From assembly GCA_016794985.1 (NCBI GenBank), contig JAEUIQ010000084.1, positions 179,530-243,529 on the forward strand: 64,000 bases of DNA, read 5' to 3'. This stretch comes from Planctomycetaceae bacterium. Lineage in GTDB: Bacteria; Planctomycetota; Planctomycetia; Pirellulales; Pirellulaceae. Positions 37,137-46,293 of the stretch are shown in pieces; positions within the stretch are counted from its first letter, which is position 1; every line of letters begins with the position of its first letter. Below the pieces are notes generated by a model. It worked only from the letters and a program-made list of their open reading frames with translations, did no database searches and was not told the origin of the DNA. The translations under genes were made by a program, and so were the position numbers.

Positions 37137-37802
37137 CTATCGAGAGCCAAGCACTTCCAGCGACATGGCAAACTCGGCCGATTCGATTCGATCACCGTGG
37201 GCCAACTTTGCCCCTGATTCGGCGGCGTTGCCATTGATATTGAGGCGATGGTTGCAGCGAATCGCCAAACACTCGCCACTAAAGTACAAGGTCGCCTGGC
37301 TCAATTCCGGAATCACGATGTGATGCTGACTCGTGTTGCCCAGCAAACACGCTTGAGCCATTAGAATTGCGAAGTCGGTCCGCGGAACCGACTTGAGCGG
37401 TCCCAAATAATCCAGCACCGCGGTATTGGTCAGCGGACTCGGGATCCGCAGACGCAACGCCAGGCCCTCGCCCAACTTGAGCTCTTGCCCGGATGTGATC
37501 AACTCTCCCTGCGAATCCTCCGGCCCATTGGCAGCGACCGACTCGGGGACAGACGCCTGCCCCTCACGACCGGCAAAGTCGTGTAGCCAATAGCGACCGT
37601 TTTCACGCCGCAATTTCGCATGTCGCCGTCGCAGATTGGCCTGAAACGGCAATTGCACTCCCGACTCCGCCACCGCTTGGCCAATCCACACTTCATCCTG
37701 CGGGCAGACCAAGACCCCAGCCACCGAGTCAATCCACAACACAAAACGATGATGCCGTCCAATCAACTGAGAACTCGATCCAAGTAGTAACAAAAACAGC
37801 AA
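37137..37802 (-). CDS. Protein with two FHA-like domains
   Basis: The 221-residue product starts at TTG 37802; no better start is available before an upstream stop, and a later TTG is possible. Residues about 20-75 resemble a forkhead-associated domain (EVWIGQAVAESG, then RRRHAKLRRENGRYWLHDF). The C-terminal 60 residues look like a second one (HHIVIPELSQATLYFSG, then LNINGNAAESGAKLAHGDRI). FHA domains bind phosphothreonine peptides. It starts 60 bases after the TIGR03009 gene and lies 124 bases upstream of ftsK, suggesting an operon. Direct evidence that it regulates FtsK is lacking. Confidence 0.7.
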   Translation of the reverse strand: MLFLLLLGSSSQLIGRHHRFVLWIDSVAGVLVCPQDEVWIGQAVAESGVQLPFQANLRRRHAKLRRENGRYWLHDFAGREGQASVPESVAANGPEDSQGELITSGQELKLGEGLALRLRIPSPLTNTAVLDYLGPLKSVPRTDFAILMAQACLLGNTSQHHIVIPELSQATLYFSGECLAIRCNHRLNINGNAAESGAKLAHGDRIESAEFAMSLEVLGSR

Positions 37803-37861
37803 GCTCCAACTGGAGCCTGCCGTCAGCGTATCACAATTCGTGAATGACTTAAAGCATCAAA

Positions 37862-38944
37862 CTACCGCGGGACAATCGGTGTTCCGCCACCTGGCGTCTG
37901 TTGAGCTGCCATGGCCGGGGCTTCCTTCTCTACCAATCGCCATCCCAACAGAGTTTGTGGGCGAGGTGAGAATTCGTCGCGCCACAATCGGGCAACATCC
38001 ACCCCCAAGTCGCGGTTCAAGGCACTGCTGTGAAAATCGTAGATCTGGTACTTCAATACCGCTGGCCGGACCGCTCCGTCAGCCATTACAACCTTGACCG
38101 GGTTGTGGTCCGGTGCGAACAATTGGATTTGGATCGGCAAGAATTCTTTGCCACCCAACACCACGACAGCCCGACTATAGTGCTCGGCGTCTTGACGGCG
38201 TTTGGGGAACACTTCCAACCACCATTGCTCTTGAACACCTTCGGGCGTAATAGGACGAATATGATATCGTGCTTTCAATTCGTCGGCCTTCGCGCCGAAC
38301 AAAAATGGCAAAGGACTGTTCTTGATGCCCTGCCCTTGCAATTCCAGCGGTAGGTTTTGTTTGATCAGCTGTTTTTCCGCATAGTCGAAAAAGTAAATCG
38401 CATCCCCGCTCGATACGTAACGTTCTCTCTGCTTGTCCATATTGGTCGCATCCAGATCCTGATACTCCAGGTTTGGATTGGAGGCACTTGGCGGCAAGGC
38501 AATCCGCTTTTTGTCCACTTCGATGATCGCGCGATCCGGCTTTTCGTACTTGATCATTCCACCCGCGATTTCATGGGCGACCATTTGCGATGTCGCCGGG
38601 TCCACGTAGTTGCACACCCCAGAATCATAAGTGAAGCGATTGAACTGGCAACGCAACCGTTCCACTTGACCGCTCGAGTTCTCCCAATACGCCAACACTT
38701 GGTCGACGTATTCTTGATAGGCCGGACTAAGTGGAAAGCCTTCGGGTGCCGGAATGGCGATGGTTTGTTCGTTGGCCGGATTCACCGCTTGATCGCCAAC
38801 AGTCCCATTTAGTCCGTTGGCGCCAACGCCAGCTTGGCCGAAATCATCAAGTCTTCCCGCCTGCTGCCCAATCACCGGCAAAGAAGCAAAGTTGGCCGTC
38901 AACCAAGCGACCATCACAAAAAGAAAACGGCGACGTAGCAACAT
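37862..38944 (-). CDS. TIGR03009-type planctomycete exported protein (LolA-like)
   Basis: The 360-residue protein has a signal peptide (RRRFLFVMVAWLTANFASLP) and the conserved domain seen in many planctomycetes as TIGR03009: VLAYWENSSGQVERLRCQFN, then GMIKYEKPDRAIIEV, then GDAIYFFDYAEKQLIKQNLP and PLPFLFGAKADELKARY. The layout of short beta strands resembles LolA/LolB lipoprotein carriers, so a role in lipid or lipoprotein handling in the periplasm is conceivable but unproven. The C-terminus is a Gln/Pro/Gly-rich tail. It is the first gene of the group leading to ftsK. Confidence 0.82.
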   Translation of the reverse strand: MLLRRRFLFVMVAWLTANFASLPVIGQQAGRLDDFGQAGVGANGLNGTVGDQAVNPANEQTIAIPAPEGFPLSPAYQEYVDQVLAYWENSSGQVERLRCQFNRFTYDSGVCNYVDPATSQMVAHEIAGGMIKYEKPDRAIIEVDKKRIALPPSASNPNLEYQDLDATNMDKQRERYVSSGDAIYFFDYAEKQLIKQNLPLELQGQGIKNSPLPFLFGAKADELKARYHIRPITPEGVQEQWWLEVFPKRRQDAEHYSRAVVVLGGKEFLPIQIQLFAPDHNPVKVVMADGAVRPAVLKYQIYDFHSSALNRDLGVDVARLWRDEFSPRPQTLLGWRLVEKEAPAMAAQQTPGGGTPIVPR

Positions 38945-39070
38945 GGGTCTTCCCTGATCAAATGTCGTGTGCGCGGGTTAATCAACGACCGCCGTCCTAG
39001 CGGTCCGCTTTTAGTTTTACCAGTAAACTCAAATTCATCCGAGCCCAATTCGAGAAATTCGACGCGACTT

Positions 39071-40387
39071 TCAGCCAGCATGTCGCTGACCGCTCCGTCG
39101 GTCAGATTCACCAATCCCTGACTCATTCTCAACATACAAGCCCTGGCCCGTCTGTCGCTGACCGCTCCGTCGGTCAGATTCACCAATCCCTGACTCATTC
39201 GTAACATGCAAGCCCTGGCCCGTCTGTCGCTGACCGCTCCGTCGGTCAGATTCAATGCACTTGCGACCGTGAATCTGCATAACTCCTCTACAAGCAGCTA
39301 CCACTTGGTCCACACGAATGTCGCGCATGGCACGATTCTCGGCCAACTTCTTCTTTCCGGACTGTTCTGTCTGGTGCCATGCCTGGAGGCAGACATGGCC
39401 ATGCCCATAGGGTCCGGACTCCTCGGGAAGTGTTGGGCCAAACAAAACCACGCAGCGTTTGCCGACCGCTGCAGCAATATGCATCGGCCCCGTATCGCAA
39501 CCGAGAAAGAACAGGCTGGATTGGCACAGTGCCGCCAACTGCAACAACGACGTGCTCGGGGCCAAGACAACGCCGGCCCCAGATCTGGCGACGATTTCTT
39601 CCGCCCATGCTTTTTCTTCGGGCCCGGCCCAAGTCACAACAACCGACAGTCCATCCTGCGCGAGTTGGCTGGCCACCTCAGCCCAGCGGTCGTTTTCCCA
39701 GCGTTTGCTGGGCCAACTGGCGCCTGGATTCAACACGATATAGGTCTGCGGAATGGCTCCGGCACTTTGCTGTTCCGCCATCCACTGCGTCGCCTCCACC
39801 GTGAGCGGCAAATTCAGGCTCGCTGTTCCAGGCTGCCGAACGAGGCTCCGGCGGACTTGATCCTGGCAATCTGTCAACGAGTCTACCAATTGCAGGCTGC
39901 GGTCCACCAAATGGGTCGCCGTTGAGTCAGGAAGAACCAAGTGATTGTTCAGCCATGTCGAGAGTTCTTTGCCATATCGCCCGCCAAACCCGACGCGAAA
40001 ACGGGCGCCTGATAACCAACCCAGCACAGAGCTCTTCGTCAAAGACTGTGGATCCACGGCCAGATCGATTCGAGCCGCGCGCAACCGAGTTCTCAACTTC
40101 CAGATTTCCCGTGGGCTCTTCAGATAGTCGCGAGGAATCGGCAAAATTTCATCGATGGCCGGATGATGCGCCAATAGTTTCGGCCCAGGAGACTCCATCG
40201 CCCAATAGATCCGAGAGTTTGGCCAATTTCGCTTCAGAGCTTCCAGCATCGGCAGGGTCAAAACACAATCGCCAATATGGCTGAGGCGCGTGATCAATAG
40301 GTGCGGGCTATCGCCTGGAGAAAAATCGAATGCGATACGATTCTTGGGCATGGGTTGCTTCAACTTGCTAGCGAGTATTCGGAGCAC
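39071..40387 (-). CDS. Glycosyltransferase family 9 (heptosyltransferase-like) with repeat-derived tail
   Basis: GT9 enzymes transfer heptose or related sugars to lipopolysaccharide core from ADP-heptose. Two Rossmann halves are evident: HLLITRLSHIGDCVLTLPML near the start, VLNPGASWPSKRWENDRWAE in the middle, and LFFLGCDTGPMHIAAAVGKR then CVVLFGPTLPEESGP in the donor-binding half. The last 60 or so residues are not GT9: they are encoded by a 72-bp direct repeat in frame and read SDRRSGQRQTGQG with NESGIGE between copies. The natural end was probably near MQIHGRKC, around 39260. The neighbours are unrelated. Confidence 0.88.
   Translation of the reverse strand: MLRILASKLKQPMPKNRIAFDFSPGDSPHLLITRLSHIGDCVLTLPMLEALKRNWPNSRIYWAMESPGPKLLAHHPAIDEILPIPRDYLKSPREIWKLRTRLRAARIDLAVDPQSLTKSSVLGWLSGARFRVGFGGRYGKELSTWLNNHLVLPDSTATHLVDRSLQLVDSLTDCQDQVRRSLVRQPGTASLNLPLTVEATQWMAEQQSAGAIPQTYIVLNPGASWPSKRWENDRWAEVASQLAQDGLSVVVTWAGPEEKAWAEEIVARSGAGVVLAPSTSLLQLAALCQSSLFFLGCDTGPMHIAAAVGKRCVVLFGPTLPEESGPYGHGHVCLQAWHQTEQSGKKKLAENRAMRDIRVDQVVAACRGVMQIHGRKCIESDRRSGQRQTGQGLHVTNESGIGESDRRSGQRQTGQGLYVENESGIGESDRRSGQRHAG
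39081..39255. repeat. 72-bp direct repeat with hairpins, partly coding
   Basis: The word tgtcgctgaccgctccgtcg starts at 39081, 39153 and 39225, an exact 72-base period with two full units and a partial third. Each holds the inverted repeat CTGACCG ctccgt CGGTCAG. The period equals 24 codons, so the glycosyltransferase frame on the minus strand stays open through the copies; the stop TGA falls just beyond the array. Confidence 0.92.
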
Positions 40388-40689
40388 TTTCCGTCCTCAT
40401 GCTAACGGAAGGTCATCCTTCTTTGAAAGACTGATTTTCGTTTGACCTTGACTCCAATCTGGAGTTTCTTCTACTCTCGCCGCGCGCCCAGAATGTTCCG
40501 AGCAGAACAAGCGTGTGTGGTCGCTTCGTACAACAAAGACTGCAGGCTCAGGAAGGCTCGTCAGAGGCTGGTTGTGATTCTCTCGATGAGTTTGGGCGAG
40601 GCCTAGTCCTTGTTGATAGTGTGTATTTAGAAGATGAGGTGCTTCCGGTGGCCAATCAAGAATTCTCTCGTCAAGCGTTGTCTGGACTA

Positions 40690-42564
40690 ATGGAAGAACT
40701 TGCACTGTCACAACCAATCTCAGCCGATGGCAGCTCCGAGGACAAGTCGGAACAGTGGCTTTGTCATCGCCGTAGTTTTTTATTGGCTGGATTGATCGGA
40801 CTAGGCGGTTGCAAGAGCTGGAACCTTGGCGGAGACCGGACAAAAACTTCACTGGCGCCCGCCACCGACAAACTGCCCTACGTCTCCACGATGACCAATG
40901 TTTGGGGAGCAGCTCCGGCTCGCATTGATGGCGTCGGCATGGTCAGCGAATTAGCCGGCACAGGCAGTGCTCCCGCTCCAACTCGTTTTCGCGATGACTT
41001 GGTTGAAGACTTGCGACTACGAAACATTCCAGAGCCAAACAAGTTATTGAGCGAAGACTGGACCAGCCTCGTCTTGCTGAATGGAATTCTACCTGCCGGT
41101 TGTCGCAATGGTTCGCCGTTCGATGTCTTTGTTGGACTGGATCCTGGCAGTAGCACAACCAGTCTTGAAGGTGGATTCTTGATGCCGGCGCGGTTGACTC
41201 CCGTCCAAATCGGCAATGGCAAGGTGCTGCAAGGCAGTTTGGCCGGTACCGCGACCGGGCCGGTGTTGGTTCATGCGGTTTTTGACGGAGAAAGCCGTGG
41301 CAGCAAGGTCGCGGGTGTCGTTCCAGGTGGTGGCCGATCCACCATTACACGACAGTTTGGACTACAAACGAAGTCCGAGTATCAAACGATCAAAGACTCT
41401 ATGAAGGTGACGGCGGCGATCAACGCTCGGTTCAACTTTATCGAAAACTCGCAACGACAACCGGTCGCGAATGCTAAAAGTGATTTGAAGATTGATTTGC
41501 AAGTTCCTGATATCTATCGCTCGAATATCAATCGCTATATCCATGTTGTTCGCAATATCGCCATCGGTGAATCCGCCGCAGCTCAGGTATCCCGTTTGGA
41601 AAGCTTGGAACAGGAACTGCGAGATCCCAAGACTGCCGAAGTGGCGTCGTTGCGATTAGAGGCATTGGGCGAAATCGGAGTCGCCGTCCTCGAGCGAGCC
41701 CTGCGACACTCCGACCCAAAGGTCCGCTTCATGGCAGCCATGTCGCTGGTTTATCAGGAGAAGCCGGTGGCCTGTGAAGAGTTGGGACGATTGGCCGAAG
41801 AGCAATGGGCTTATCGCTGGCACGCGCTGACCGCTTTGGCTGCGATCCCTCACCCAACTGGCAAAGAGACGCTGCGCAAGCTCTTACAGGCCAAGAGTGT
41901 TGAAACTCGGTACGGCGCTGTTCGGTGTTTGATCACCAATGATAAAGACGACTCGGAGGTGATGGTTGAATCATTTGGTCCTGGCGGTGACGACGAGAAA
42001 AACTTCGCCATGAAGACCGTCTTTTCCACCGCAGAACCAGTCATTCATTTGGCCAGATTCAAAGAACCAGAAGTCGTGCTGTTCAATCCTGACCAGACGC
42101 TTAAACCCGGTTTCAGTTACATCGTCATGGGCTGGACGGTCACCAGCCGAGCCGACGGCCGCGTGGAAATCAAACATTTTCCTGTGGATGGTCGTGACCG
42201 ACGCATGGAATGCAGCTCTCAATTGAGCGATGTGTTGCGTTGTTTAGGTAAGATCAACGCCAACTACTCGCTTGTCGTTCGACTCTTGAAGCAAGCGTCG
42301 GCTGAGCAGGCTTTGGATGGTCGGTTGGTGATCAACGCGCTGCCCAAACCGGATCGGGCTTACGATCCCTCTGGGACACAAATGGCCATGCCGGAGTTGT
42401 TCCAGGGCGGCTTGGACGGGGAGACTGGGCCAAGTCCCGATGATGGCGATCGGGAACTGGAAACCCTGGTCAGTGCGGACCTGGAACCGACCGCAAGGGA
42501 CATCAAGATCGATGATGAACCCAAACCAAAAACGGCCAAGGAATTCAAATGGTGGTGGCAATAG
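40690..42564 (+). CDS. FlgI-like (P-ring) lipoprotein with HEAT repeats
   Basis: The frame is open from GTG 40513. I prefer ATG 40690, giving 625 residues, because the export signal follows soon; GTG 40648 is an alternative. Residues 27-41 (RRSFLLAGLIGLGGC) form a lipoprotein signal with an Arg pair. About 65-290 resemble the flagellar P-ring protein FlgI: ARIDGVGMVSELAGTGSAP matches the GYGLV-GL-GTGD region, and LNGILPAGCRNGSPFDVFV then TTSLEGGFLMPARLTPV matches the 'LPPFARPGTRIDV' and 'SLQGG' parts. About 325-425 form HEAT-like helices (RLEALGEIGVAVLERALRHS, then KVRFMAAMSLVYQ). The smc gene starts 15 bases after the stop. No other flagellar gene is present, so a non-flagellar ring or envelope role is likely. 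Confidence 0.75.
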   Translation: MEELALSQPISADGSSEDKSEQWLCHRRSFLLAGLIGLGGCKSWNLGGDRTKTSLAPATDKLPYVSTMTNVWGAAPARIDGVGMVSELAGTGSAPAPTRFRDDLVEDLRLRNIPEPNKLLSEDWTSLVLLNGILPAGCRNGSPFDVFVGLDPGSSTTSLEGGFLMPARLTPVQIGNGKVLQGSLAGTATGPVLVHAVFDGESRGSKVAGVVPGGGRSTITRQFGLQTKSEYQTIKDSMKVTAAINARFNFIENSQRQPVANAKSDLKIDLQVPDIYRSNINRYIHVVRNIAIGESAAAQVSRLESLEQELRDPKTAEVASLRLEALGEIGVAVLERALRHSDPKVRFMAAMSLVYQEKPVACEELGRLAEEQWAYRWHALTALAAIPHPTGKETLRKLLQAKSVETRYGAVRCLITNDKDDSEVMVESFGPGGDDEKNFAMKTVFSTAEPVIHLARFKEPEVVLFNPDQTLKPGFSYIVMGWTVTSRADGRVEIKHFPVDGRDRRMECSSQLSDVLRCLGKINANYSLVVRLLKQASAEQALDGRLVINALPKPDRAYDPSGTQMAMPELFQGGLDGETGPSPDDGDRELETLVSADLEPTARDIKIDDEPKPKTAKEFKWWWQ

Positions 42565-42579
42565 TAGTCCGCGGATTCC

Positions 42580-45500
42580 ATGCTTAAAGCTCTCGAATTG
42601 TCTGGCTTCAAGAGTTTTGCGGATCGAACCAGGTTCGACTTTCCGCCTGGCATTACTGTCGTTGTTGGCCCCAACGGCAGCGGTAAATCGAACATCGTCG
42701 ACGGGCTAAAATGGGTCCTGGGCGAACAGTCCGCCAAAAGTCTTCGTGGCAAAGACATGGCGGACGTGATCTTCAAAGGCAGCGGGGGTCCGCAAGGCCG
42801 GAAGCCCGCGAACAGCGCCGAAGCCACCATCATTCTCGAAAATGACGACCGTCGCTTTCCCTTCGACCATGATGAAATCCGTGTGACGCGTCGAGTCTTT
42901 CGCAGTGGCGAAAGCGAATACCTGATCAATAACGAACCTGTTCGACTGCGCGATATTCGCGACCTCTTTCGTGGCACGGGCGTAGGAACCGATGCCTACA
43001 GCTTGATCGAACAAGGCAAGGTCGAACGGATGTTGCAATCCACTTCGAAAGACCGTCGCGCCATTTTCGAAGAGGCAGCGGGTATTAGCCGCTTCAAAGC
43101 CAAATCCGTCGAAACTCAGCGTCGCTTGGCTCGCGTCGAGCAAAATTTGCTCCGCCTGGCAGACATCGTCGAGGAAGTGGGCAGTCGTTACCGCAGCATC
43201 AAAGCCCAGGCCTCCAAAGCCGTGCGCTATCGACAAGCATCCACCCGCCTGAAGTTATTGCGAACCCATTTGGCAAAACTCGATTACGAGTTCTTCCAGA
43301 ACCGACTAGAACAGTTGCAAGGCGAACGCTTGTCGCTCACACAGGGTCTGGCTCAATCGCAGCAAGACGCCACTCGAACTCAAGCCGAACTGCAAGGCAT
43401 CATCGCCGAAAGTCAAACAGCGCAAGCAGCCTTCGAAGAGAATCAGCGACTGTTCGCTGATCTCCGCGAACAAATCGCGGCGATTGGCTCCGAGTTTCAG
43501 GAAAAACAACTTCGCGTCACTGAATTGGAACAGCGTCTCGAGCGCCAACAAGCGCAGTGGGAAGGCGGTCGGCAACGCCGCGAACAACTGGCGAACGAGC
43601 AATCGCTCTTGTTGAAGGATGTCGAGCTCTGCGAAGTCAATTACTTTGATCTCCGCACGCAATTAGAACAGCTGCAACCACGACTGTTGACCCTTCAACT
43701 TCAACGTCGTGATTCCGAACAACAGATTAGCGAACTACAGGCCAAGGTCACCGCATGGCAAACCGAAACCAATGAAGCGGCGTCTCGCTTGGCGGCGACG
43801 CGGACTGAAGCGACATCCCTTCGCGAGTCCATCGAAAAACGCAAGGCCTTGCTCGCGGAATATGACAATCGATTGATTGGCCTTGGTCAGCAGCAAGTCG
43901 AATGGCAAAGCGCCGCTGAAAACCTGCATCGGCAGGCGGAGTTAAAAGACTCGGATCTGAAGCGATTGGGTGATGCCATTTCGTCAACCCAGACAACTTT
44001 GGAACAACGACGCGTCGAAGAAGGCGAACTCCGTAGCGAACAAAACGGTGACCAACAACGCTCAGCCGTCATCCGTGAAATGGAAAGCCAGTTGGAAGGG
44101 GTCAATAGTGGAGTCAAGCAAGTACTGGCTGCTGCAAAGCAAGGTCAGGACAAGTACCGGGAAGTTGTCGGCTTGGTGGCCGACTTGATTCAAGTCGAAA
44201 TGCAACATGCCCTGTTGATCGACTTGGCTTTGGGAGATGTGGCGCAGCACGTCGTCTTAACGGGGGACGACTTGGTACGCGCCGTGGCTCGCCAGGAATT
44301 AAAGGTTGCCGGACGCGTGGGGCTGATGTCTTTGTCCCACCCCATCAGTTTAGGTGGGGATCATGAGAGCCGCTTGCCCGCTAGCCCGCAAGTCATTGGC
44401 CGTGCCGTAGAGTTCATCCAAGCCAAACCCAGTTACCAAAGCTTCGTCGAAAGATTACTGGGCGGCACCTGGATCATCGCCGATTTAACCAGCGGCCTTG
44501 ACCTGCGAGAACAAGGCTTTACCAATGTCCGGCTGGTCACCATGGCCGGCGAGATCCTGGAACCGGATGGACGAGTGATCGTCGGAGCAAAGTCACCGAA
44601 TAGCAACTTGGTCTCTCGTCGCAGCGAATTACGACTGCTGAAAACTCAAATCGTCCGGCGTCAAGAGCGAATGCAAGAGCTAGCCGTTGAACTGTCCCAC
44701 TTGAAGGGCCAGTTAGAAAACTATCGACAGAACCATCAGTCTTTGCTGAAAGAACAGAAGGAACTCAGCGGTCAACTGCAAGAGTTGCATCGAAACTTGG
44801 CTAGTAACGAATCGCAGCAAACTCAAGCGCGACAGCTCAGCCAACAATGGTCACAAGAACAACAGAAAGAACAACAACGACTCGAGAAACTGGACGAGTC
44901 ACTGAAGCAAGACCATTCGCAATACGAAACGCTGTTGCAGTCGATTCAGGAGGCCAATCAACAACTGGAAACAGCGCGAAACGAAGCTCGCGGGTCACAG
45001 ACCGAGGTACAAGAGGTTGAAAAACAACTGACGATCGCGAAAGTGCAATTCGCTAAACTCGAACAACAACTACAACAATACCAGACCCAGCAAGAATCGA
45101 TCGTGGCCGCCTTGAACGAACGCGACCAACAGCTGAATGAGCTGCACTCGGAACTGCAAGCGGTGGGTGCCGAACATGGCGAGCTGCAAAAGCGGATCGT
45201 CGAATTGGGCGAACTACGGCAACAACTGGACGACCGACGCGGGCAAATCCAGCTCCAGTTGACACATGCCAAAGAAGACCGCGATCAATGGGAACAACGC
45301 CGCGTCCAAATCTCGCTGCAGCTGGAGTCGCATCAGGCTAGTATCAAACGCCAAGAGCATCGCCAGCTGGAAATCGAAGGCGAAGGCAATCAACTGGCGC
45401 TCCAAAAGACGCAAATGCTGGAACGACTCCGTGATGATTACGGATTAGAAATCGAGACCGTCTTGGAGTATGTCCCACAATACCTAGCCGTCGGCGACTC

Positions 45501-46293
45501 GTCCGCGGCCAACCAGAGCACTGCGGTGTCTGAGTCGGAGGCGACTCCAGCCACGCTTGAAAATGCCGATTTGCTGGTTTCAGCCGAACGCGAGTTGGTG
45601 GAACAAGAAATTCAACAGCTCCGCCGGAAAATCAATAACATCGGCGCTGTCAACATGGATGCCTTGGCCGAATTAGAAGATTTGGAATCTCGCTACGAAC
45701 AATTGAACACGCAATATCAAGACTTAATGTCGGCCAAAGATGGGCTGCATAAAATTATCCAACGAATCAACATGGACAGCCGCCGGATCTTTGCGGAGAC
45801 ATTAGAAGCGATTCGATTGAATTTTCAACAGCTTTATCGCAAGACGTTCGGAGGCGGCAATGCCGACTTGATCTTGGATGAGAGCGAAGACATTTTGGAA
45901 TCCGGTATTGAGATTGTCGCCACGCCGCCCGGCAAGTCAGAATTCAACAACTCCTTGCTGAGCGGTGGCGAGAAAGCGCTTACCGCAGTCAGCTTGTTGC
46001 TGGCGATTTTCAAATATCGCCCCAGCCCTTTCTGTGTCTTGGATGAGGTCGACGCGCCATTTGATGAGGCCAACATTGGACGTTTCGTGGACGTCTTGAA
46101 AGAGTTTCTCGGTTGGACCCGTTTTGTCATCGTTACTCACAGCAAAAAAACCATGACCGCCGCGACCACTTTGTACGGCGTCACCATGCAAGACTCGGGC
46201 GTCAGCAAGCGAGTCAGCATCAAGTTCGAAGAAGTTTCTGAAGACGGCCAAATCCTCACGCCGGGCGATCCAGCGGCACAAGTCACTAGGTAG
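42580..46293 (+). CDS. smc: Chromosome segregation protein SMC
   Basis: SMC forms a long coiled-coil dimer that, with ScpA and ScpB, extrudes DNA loops and orders replicated chromosomes. The 1237-residue protein has Walker A GPNGSGKS at 30-37, the R-loop region, a first coiled coil to about 510, a hinge near 520-680 (VVGLVADLIQVEMQHALLID, then DLTSGLDLREQGFTNVRLVT), a second coiled coil very rich in Gln and Glu, and the C-terminal ATPase half with signature LLSGGEKALTAVSLLLAIF and Walker B CVLDEVDAPFDEANI. It is preceded closely by the FlgI-like gene and overlaps the converging MFS gene by eight bases. No scp genes are present. Confidence 0.97.
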   Translation: MLKALELSGFKSFADRTRFDFPPGITVVVGPNGSGKSNIVDGLKWVLGEQSAKSLRGKDMADVIFKGSGGPQGRKPANSAEATIILENDDRRFPFDHDEIRVTRRVFRSGESEYLINNEPVRLRDIRDLFRGTGVGTDAYSLIEQGKVERMLQSTSKDRRAIFEEAAGISRFKAKSVETQRRLARVEQNLLRLADIVEEVGSRYRSIKAQASKAVRYRQASTRLKLLRTHLAKLDYEFFQNRLEQLQGERLSLTQGLAQSQQDATRTQAELQGIIAESQTAQAAFEENQRLFADLREQIAAIGSEFQEKQLRVTELEQRLERQQAQWEGGRQRREQLANEQSLLLKDVELCEVNYFDLRTQLEQLQPRLLTLQLQRRDSEQQISELQAKVTAWQTETNEAASRLAATRTEATSLRESIEKRKALLAEYDNRLIGLGQQQVEWQSAAENLHRQAELKDSDLKRLGDAISSTQTTLEQRRVEEGELRSEQNGDQQRSAVIREMESQLEGVNSGVKQVLAAAKQGQDKYREVVGLVADLIQVEMQHALLIDLALGDVAQHVVLTGDDLVRAVARQELKVAGRVGLMSLSHPISLGGDHESRLPASPQVIGRAVEFIQAKPSYQSFVERLLGGTWIIADLTSGLDLREQGFTNVRLVTMAGEILEPDGRVIVGAKSPNSNLVSRRSELRLLKTQIVRRQERMQELAVELSHLKGQLENYRQNHQSLLKEQKELSGQLQELHRNLASNESQQTQARQLSQQWSQEQQKEQQRLEKLDESLKQDHSQYETLLQSIQEANQQLETARNEARGSQTEVQEVEKQLTIAKVQFAKLEQQLQQYQTQQESIVAALNERDQQLNELHSELQAVGAEHGELQKRIVELGELRQQLDDRRGQIQLQLTHAKEDRDQWEQRRVQISLQLESHQASIKRQEHRQLEIEGEGNQLALQKTQMLERLRDDYGLEIETVLEYVPQYLAVGDSSAANQSTAVSESEATPATLENADLLVSAERELVEQEIQQLRRKINNIGAVNMDALAELEDLESRYEQLNTQYQDLMSAKDGLHKIIQRINMDSRRIFAETLEAIRLNFQQLYRKTFGGGNADLILDESEDILESGIEIVATPPGKSEFNNSLLSGGEKALTAVSLLLAIFKYRPSPFCVLDEVDAPFDEANIGRFVDVLKEFLGWTRFVIVTHSKKTMTAATTLYGVTMQDSGVSKRVSIKFEEVSEDGQILTPGDPAAQVTR

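Noticed and set aside
38914..39255. Minus-strand frame reading NLTDGAVSDRRARACMLR repeats
   Set aside because: It is the 72-bp repeat in a different frame from the glycosyltransferase and runs into non-coding spacer; no start signal is seen.
40397..40852. 151-residue minus-strand frame opposite the start of the FlgI-like gene
   Set aside because: It has no domain-like pattern and is antisense to the signal-peptide region of the FlgI-like gene.
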